Positions 7,005 through 10,264 of a DNA stretch of 10,264 bases are shown here, piece by piece. The notes beneath the pieces were generated by a model, which saw only the letters and a list, made by a program, of their open reading frames with translations, searched no databases and was not told the DNA's origin. Within the stretch, counting starts at the first letter, position 1. Every line of letters begins with the position of its first letter. The DNA comes from Altererythrobacter sp. Lineage in GTDB: Bacteria; Pseudomonadota; Alphaproteobacteria; Sphingomonadales; Sphingomonadaceae. The position numbers and the translations under genes are program-made. The stretch covers positions 1 to 10,264 of the forward strand of contig JALZVZ010000270.1 of the NCBI GenBank assembly GCA_023299945.1, written 5' to 3'.

Positions 7005-7469
7005 ATGAAACGTGCTTCCCTTGTTCTATTTATCGGCCTTGCATCGCTTGGCCTTTCCGCTTGCGGTTCTGAAACGCAGGAACCCGTCGAACAAATCGTT
7101 GTTCGCGAACCGGGCGCTGAAGCCCCTGTTGCGGAGAGCCAACCTGTTGCGCAAAGCGGCGATCTGGTCGCTGCAGGCAAGGCTGCATTCGCAGTTTGCT
7201 CAGCTTGCCACTCGGTAGAGGCAGGCGCACAATCGGGCATTGGCCCAAACCTAAATGGAGTGGTTGGCCGGGCGGCGGGTTCGCTCGAAGGTTTCGGCTA
7301 TTCCGGCGCAATGTCTGAGGCGAACTTGACTTGGGATGCAGGCGAACTGGACGCTTTCTTGACCAATCCGACTGCGAAAATTCCCGGCACGACTATGATC
7401 GCAGGCTCAGTCAATGACGCTGACAAGCGTGCGGCCATCATCGCTTATCTCTCATCACTGTCACAATAG
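7005..7469 (+). CDS. Class I cytochrome c, predicted lipoprotein
   Basis: Exported c-type cytochrome of 154 residues. The signal peptide ends in the lipobox LSAC, with C20 as the lipidated cysteine. An acidic, proline-containing linker of about 30 residues follows, then one cytochrome domain. Haem is attached at CSACH (65-69), GIGPNLNGVVGR (78-89) follows, and the axial methionine is M131 in PGTTM. The length and layout match cytochrome c-552/c2-like proteins. It starts 18 nt after iorB, with AGGAAA about nine bases upstream of its ATG, so it is in the same operon. The context makes it the probable electron acceptor for the periplasmic IorAB, passing electrons to the respiratory chain from a membrane anchor. 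In some related hydroxylases the cytochrome is fused to the large subunit; here it is a separate polypeptide. Confidence 0.92.
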   Translation: MKRASLVLFIGLASLGLSACGSETQEPVEQIVVREPGAEAPVAESQPVAQSGDLVAAGKAAFAVCSACHSVEAGAQSGIGPNLNGVVGRAAGSLEGFGYSGAMSEANLTWDAGELDAFLTNPTAKIPGTTMIAGSVNDADKRAAIIAYLSSLSQ

Positions 7470-7481
7470 GATCCATAGGCG

Positions 7482-8381
7482 TTGGATAACCGGCGCGTCT
7501 TCACCTTTTTGCATGACTGCCTGACTGCTGGGCAGCCAGCAGTGCTGGTCACTGTTATCGCAGTTGAGGGAGCATCGATGCGCGGCCCCGGCACGCATAT
7601 GGGCGTCAGCAAGGATGGCAGTTTTACCGGCTCATTATCGGGTGGATGCATAGAAAATGCCGTTGTCGCTGAGGCATTGGACGCGCTTAGCCAAGGCGAA
7701 CCGCGCGTTGTCCGCTTCGGTGCTTGTTCGCCTTATATTGACATCAAATTGCCTTGTGGCGGAGGGCTCGACATTCACTTTCAACCGCTGGTTGGAACCG
7801 AGCGTAGCGGCCAATATTTGCAGGCTATTGAACTGCGGGAACCGTTCTCGGTCGACTTGCCGCTGACGGGCGGTGATGCGGCGTCCATCAATCATTGGCC
7901 TGCGCCAAAATTGCTGATCATCGGCCATGGGGCATCGGTGTCATCGCTCGCAAAATTGGCGCGCCAAATGGATTTGAGCGTTGAAGTGTTATCCCCTGAC
8001 CAAAAGCTGCTCCAGGAATTGAGCGAGCATCGCATAGTCACATCGAAGCTAGCCAACCCTGGAGATACGGGCAAAATCACCACAGACAAATGGACGGCCA
8101 TCGTCTTCCTGTTCCACGATCACGATTGGGAAATCGCATTGATGGCGCATACATTGAAGCAGCCCCATTTCTACTTAGGTGCGATGGGCGGACTCAAAGC
8201 CCATGCCTCTAGGACCGATGCGCTCAAAGCCGTTGGCATTAGCGATGAAATCATTGCCAATATCCATGCTCCAATAGGGCTGTTCCATTCTTCGCGCGAC
8301 CCGGACAGCTTGGCGCTTTCAAGCTTAAGCGAAGTGATCGAAAGCTATCATCAGCAAGATTTCGGCGATGTCGTTAAATAG
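7482..8381 (+). CDS. xdhC: XdhC/CoxI family molybdenum cofactor maturation protein
   Basis: Cytosolic protein of 299 residues. The N-terminal XdhC/CoxI domain shows GASMRGPGTHMGV and GSLSGGCIE (around residues 48-57). The C-terminal Rossmann-like domain shows LLIIGHG, and the end carries IHAPIGL. The family binds the finished molybdenum cofactor, assists sulfuration and inserts it into xanthine dehydrogenase-type enzymes. Its place behind iorAB and the cytochrome fits a dedicated chaperone role. The start is a TTG at 7482, twelve bases after the cytochrome stop, with AGGAT at 7468-7472; the first internal ATG would remove part of the conserved domain. One oddity is that the usual GSR-type signature in the C-terminal domain reads GAMGGLKAH here. 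The 3' end overlaps the next gene by 14 bases. Confidence 0.92.
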   Translation: MDNRRVFTFLHDCLTAGQPAVLVTVIAVEGASMRGPGTHMGVSKDGSFTGSLSGGCIENAVVAEALDALSQGEPRVVRFGACSPYIDIKLPCGGGLDIHFQPLVGTERSGQYLQAIELREPFSVDLPLTGGDAASINHWPAPKLLIIGHGASVSSLAKLARQMDLSVEVLSPDQKLLQELSEHRIVTSKLANPGDTGKITTDKWTAIVFLFHDHDWEIALMAHTLKQPHFYLGAMGGLKAHASRTDALKAVGISDEIIANIHAPIGLFHSSRDPDSLALSSLSEVIESYHQQDFGDVVK

Positions 8382-8994
8382 CGAGTTCTCACTGTGTGTA
8401 GCGGTTCTGGCTGCTGGGCAATCGCGGCGTTTTTTGGGCGCTGACAAGCTCACCCAGCCTCTAGGCAGGACCATGTTGGGGTTGCATATTTGTGAGGCAC
8501 TCGTGCCCCTCGATTGCGCACATTCGGTCATAATTACCTCGGCCGATGACCACCCATGCGCCAGTGGATGGCGCACAGCGGGATTTGATATTTGCGTCAA
8601 TGAAATGGCCGAAGAAGGCCTTGGAACCTCCGTTGCTTGCGCAGCTCGTTTTGCAGCTGAGAGAGCCGCGGACGCACTATTAATTTGTCTTGCCGACATG
8701 CCATTTGTGCCAACGAAGCATTTGCAGAATTTGATCAGCCAGCTTGATCCTGAAAATTCCCGCACGATGATCGCGTCGGATAATGGGAGAAGGCGTTCGC
8801 CGCCCGCAATATTCGCGGCCAGCCATTTTGCAGGGCTTGAACAACTCAAAGGCGCCGCCGGTGCGCGCGACCTATTGGCAGCGGCTGACACCATAAAAAT
8901 TACGCCTCAATGTCTCGTTGATATTGATACACGCGAACAATTGGTTCGAGCAAATTCGCAGGTCCCGCCAAAAGCTGTCTGGCAGTTACCCTAG
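8368..8994 (+). CDS. mocA: MocA-like molybdenum cofactor cytidylyltransferase (NTP transferase)
   Basis: Protein of 208 residues with the nucleotidyltransferase A fold. The nucleotide-binding loop LAAGQSRRFLGADKL is at 14-28, the metal-binding aspartate is in LADMP near the middle, and a DIDT motif lies near the end. MocA proteins join CTP to molybdopterin to make the cytosine dinucleotide form used by xanthine dehydrogenase-family enzymes, which agrees with the operon. The ATG at 8368 overlaps the end of xdhC by 14 bases, so translation is coupled. Two motifs differ from what I know of the family: the GHP-type segment reads RRRSPPAIF, and the GDxGA turn reads GAAGA, losing an acidic residue. 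It could therefore have altered activity, or be a related MobA/MocA paralogue with other specificity. It is the last gene of the operon; no clear terminator follows. Confidence 0.87.
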   Translation: MSLNSEFSLCVAVLAAGQSRRFLGADKLTQPLGRTMLGLHICEALVPLDCAHSVIITSADDHPCASGWRTAGFDICVNEMAEEGLGTSVACAARFAAERAADALLICLADMPFVPTKHLQNLISQLDPENSRTMIASDNGRRRSPPAIFAASHFAGLEQLKGAAGARDLLAAADTIKITPQCLVDIDTREQLVRANSQVPPKAVWQLP

Positions 8995-9053
8995 CCTCTC
9001 AGACAAAAGCAGCCATTCCGCCACGACCCGTTGCAGAAAGTCCGCTTGCTTCC

Positions 9054-10127
9054 TCAAAAGCCGTCAATGGGGTTCCCGATTGTCATCACTGGATCGCCTT
9101 TGCGCATCGACGGTCCGCGCTTGCCATACAGTGCATAGCCATCAGTGGGTGCGTATAAGAGTTGGACCTCTTTCCCTGTATAATCGCGAATTGTGCCTAT
9201 GAAATCGCCTTTGAAGATATAACGGCGGCTGGGATCGGCTGAATAGAACACGCCTGAATGATCCGCGCGCACCGCTGTGCTGCTTTCGAAATAGCGCAGA
9301 GCTGGCGGCACATTTTTCCGCGGCTTGTCCCAAATGCCCAGAATGCCGAGCGCGTTCTCAACGCCGGTTGCGACGGCTTCGGCATGCTCTTCTTTGCGGC
9401 TGCCATTTTCTCCAATCTCAACCAGCACCGTCGGAATACCGGCTGCAACACCTTGGCGATTAAGCGAACGCCCAGTGTCGACCTGCTTTTGCGTGTTCAT
9501 TTTATAGCGCACGAGATTGGCAAAGCCGAAGCCTTTGGCGACTTTCAATGCCTGATCGAAATTTGCGGCCAGTGGGCCGCCGTAGACGCCGACGAAGGGT
9601 TCAAGGAATTCGCCTGCATCGCCGGAGTGAAGGTCCATGAGAAAATCTGCGCGAGCGACGACTTCGCGCGATAATATGTCGGCAATGCGCTGCGTTGATG
9701 TGCCGTCTTTACTGCCCGGAAAGCTGCGATTGAGGTTCTTGCGGTCAATCGGGTTGAAATGCGGCACGCGGTATTCAAACGATGGAATATTGGCAATACG
9801 AACAAAGATGATCGTGCCCGTGAGATCCGCTGGATCAATCCGATCTGCAAGCCGGTCCACTGCAAGGATGGAAGCAAATTCAAATCCATGCACACCAGCG
9901 ACTGCGGCCAGAACTGGCCCTTTATCATTGCCGTGAAGGACAGTCATGGGGATGAAGGTTTCCGGCTCATCCCCCTTGGCTGGAACCGTCAGGCGAAAGT
10001 CACTGCGCGTGCCGGGCTTGACCATATTTCCGCCAATTGTGATGGCCTCGGCAGGCGCTGCGGCAGCGGCGGTTGCTAAAAGGGCAAAAAAGCCTCCCAA
10101 TACGGCCTGAAGCAATTTCGAGAACAT
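9054..10127 (-). CDS. Exported succinylglutamate desuccinylase/aspartoacylase-family zinc hydrolase
   Basis: Predicted protein of 357 residues on the minus strand, ATG at 10127-10125 and TGA at 9056-9054. A signal peptide with an alanine-rich end (ATAAAAAPA, about 18-26) points to the periplasm. The M14-like AstE/AspA core shows the zinc ligands HGFE (H80, E83) and DLHSGD (H167), the substrate-binding stretch DRKNLNRSFPG (128-138), and a probable catalytic glutamate in VEIGENG (about E237). Family members cleave N-acyl amino acids or related amide bonds, but many exported members have no assigned substrate, so none is claimed. AGGA lies about 12 bases before the ATG, rather far. The gene converges on mocA with a 59-bp gap and is not part of that operon, although it might act on a related compound. 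Confidence 0.9.
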   Translation of the reverse strand: MFSKLLQAVLGGFFALLATAAAAAPAEAITIGGNMVKPGTRSDFRLTVPAKGDEPETFIPMTVLHGNDKGPVLAAVAGVHGFEFASILAVDRLADRIDPADLTGTIIFVRIANIPSFEYRVPHFNPIDRKNLNRSFPGSKDGTSTQRIADILSREVVARADFLMDLHSGDAGEFLEPFVGVYGGPLAANFDQALKVAKGFGFANLVRYKMNTQKQVDTGRSLNRQGVAAGIPTVLVEIGENGSRKEEHAEAVATGVENALGILGIWDKPRKNVPPALRYFESSTAVRADHSGVFYSADPSRRYIFKGDFIGTIRDYTGKEVQLLYAPTDGYALYGKRGPSMRKGDPVMTIGNPIDGF

Positions 10128-10141
10128 ATTTCAGTTAATTC

Positions 10142-10216
10142 CTAGGGAGTTGGATCGGGATTATAGCTTGGCAGATCGTTCAGAAGTGGCGCATCATAGG
10201 GCACTTTTGGAAACAT
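10142..10216 (-). CDS. Possible 24-residue leader peptide upstream of the hydrolase
   Basis: A minus-strand ATG at 10216-10214 opens 24 codons, beginning MFPKVPYDAPLLND and ending in a proline-rich PSYNPDPTP, with TAG at 10144-10142. It ends 14 bases before the hydrolase ATG and could be translationally coupled to it. An in-frame TGA lies 12 bases before its ATG, so it is not simply the open end of a longer gene, although a frameshifted C-terminus of an upstream gene cut off by the window is possible. GGA six bases upstream is a weak ribosome-binding site. A candidate -10 box inside it argues that transcription may begin within it. Real coding status is uncertain. Confidence 0.25.
   Translation of the reverse strand: MFPKVPYDAPLLNDLPSYNPDPTP
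10160..10165 (-). promoter_or_regulatory. Candidate -10 box for the minus-strand hydrolase
   Basis: On the minus strand the hexamer TATAAT occurs 32 bases upstream of the hydrolase ATG, which would give a leader of roughly 26 bases. No good -35 hexamer sits 16-18 bases further upstream, so an activator or a weak promoter would be needed. The hexamer overlaps two codons of the 24-codon ORF described separately. Confidence 0.35.
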
Positions 10217-10264
10217 TGTCCGTTGTCAGATAATTTGAGACAGTTGGCGTTTTAAAACAGGCGA

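Noticed and set aside
8976..9005. Possible terminator stem TGTCTG / CAGACA between mocA and the hydrolase
   Set aside because: Only six base pairs with an 18-base loop and no T-run; too weak to call.
9258..9674. Plus-strand frame of 138 codons opposite the hydrolase
   Set aside because: Antisense shadow of the zinc hydrolase, whose motifs are intact on the minus strand.
1..10264. CRISPR array, tRNA, rRNA, insertion sequence or defence genes
   Set aside because: No regularly spaced repeats, no transposase-like protein, no cloverleaf-like or rRNA sequence was seen on either strand.

Overview
The window reads as chromosomal DNA from an alphaproteobacterium, most likely of the order Sphingomonadales (Erythrobacter/Altererythrobacter-like). 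This rests on the style of the proteins: a BolA plus monothiol glutaredoxin pair, a spinster-type MFS carrier, and an IorA/IorB-type molybdenum hydroxylase served by XdhC and a MocA-like protein. It also rests on a moderate GC content with mixed codon use. The taxon is an inference; no rRNA or other marker gene is present.

Layout. (1) 1-750: a BolA-family protein and a CGFS monothiol glutaredoxin, forming an iron-sulfur/iron-sensing pair. They are followed by a structured 3' region and a strong intrinsic terminator at 711-744. (2) 751-1905: a NUDIX hydrolase with a probable start at 974, then a possible 50-codon gene whose GTG overlaps the NUDIX stop. (3) 1906-2588: a gene-poor stretch with no convincing CDS. 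It contains four copies of the heptamer AAGGTRA arranged as two inverted pairs, the second about 80 nt before the next gene. (4) 2589-8994: a same-strand cluster of MFS transporter, (2Fe-2S) subunit, Tat-exported molybdopterin subunit, lipoprotein cytochrome c, XdhC-family maturation factor and MocA-like cytidylyltransferase. From iorA onward the genes overlap or lie 12-18 nt apart, so they look like one operon. The MFS gene is separated from them by 103 nt holding an imperfect hairpin. (5) 9054-10127 on the minus strand: an exported succinylglutamate desuccinylase/aspartoacylase-family hydrolase. It converges on the cluster and is preceded by a consensus-like -10 box and a possible 24-codon leader ORF.

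How it fits together. The central cluster is a nearly self-sufficient periplasmic molybdenum hydroxylase. The MFS carrier probably moves the substrate or product. IorA (two 2Fe-2S clusters) and IorB (molybdopterin cytosine dinucleotide site, twin-arginine signal) form the enzyme. The lipoprotein cytochrome c, placed directly after IorB, is the obvious electron acceptor leading to the respiratory chain. MocA would add the cytosine nucleotide to the cofactor, and XdhC would load or sulfurate it. The substrate (an N-heteroaromatic, aldehyde or other compound) cannot be read from the sequence. The individual families are known. The points that deserve attention are the split lipoprotein cytochrome, the altered motifs in the two maturation proteins, a tandem duplication at the iorA/iorB junction that carries the iorB ribosome-binding site, and the heptamer array before the transporter. 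I found no CRISPR, tRNA, rRNA, insertion sequence or defence system.
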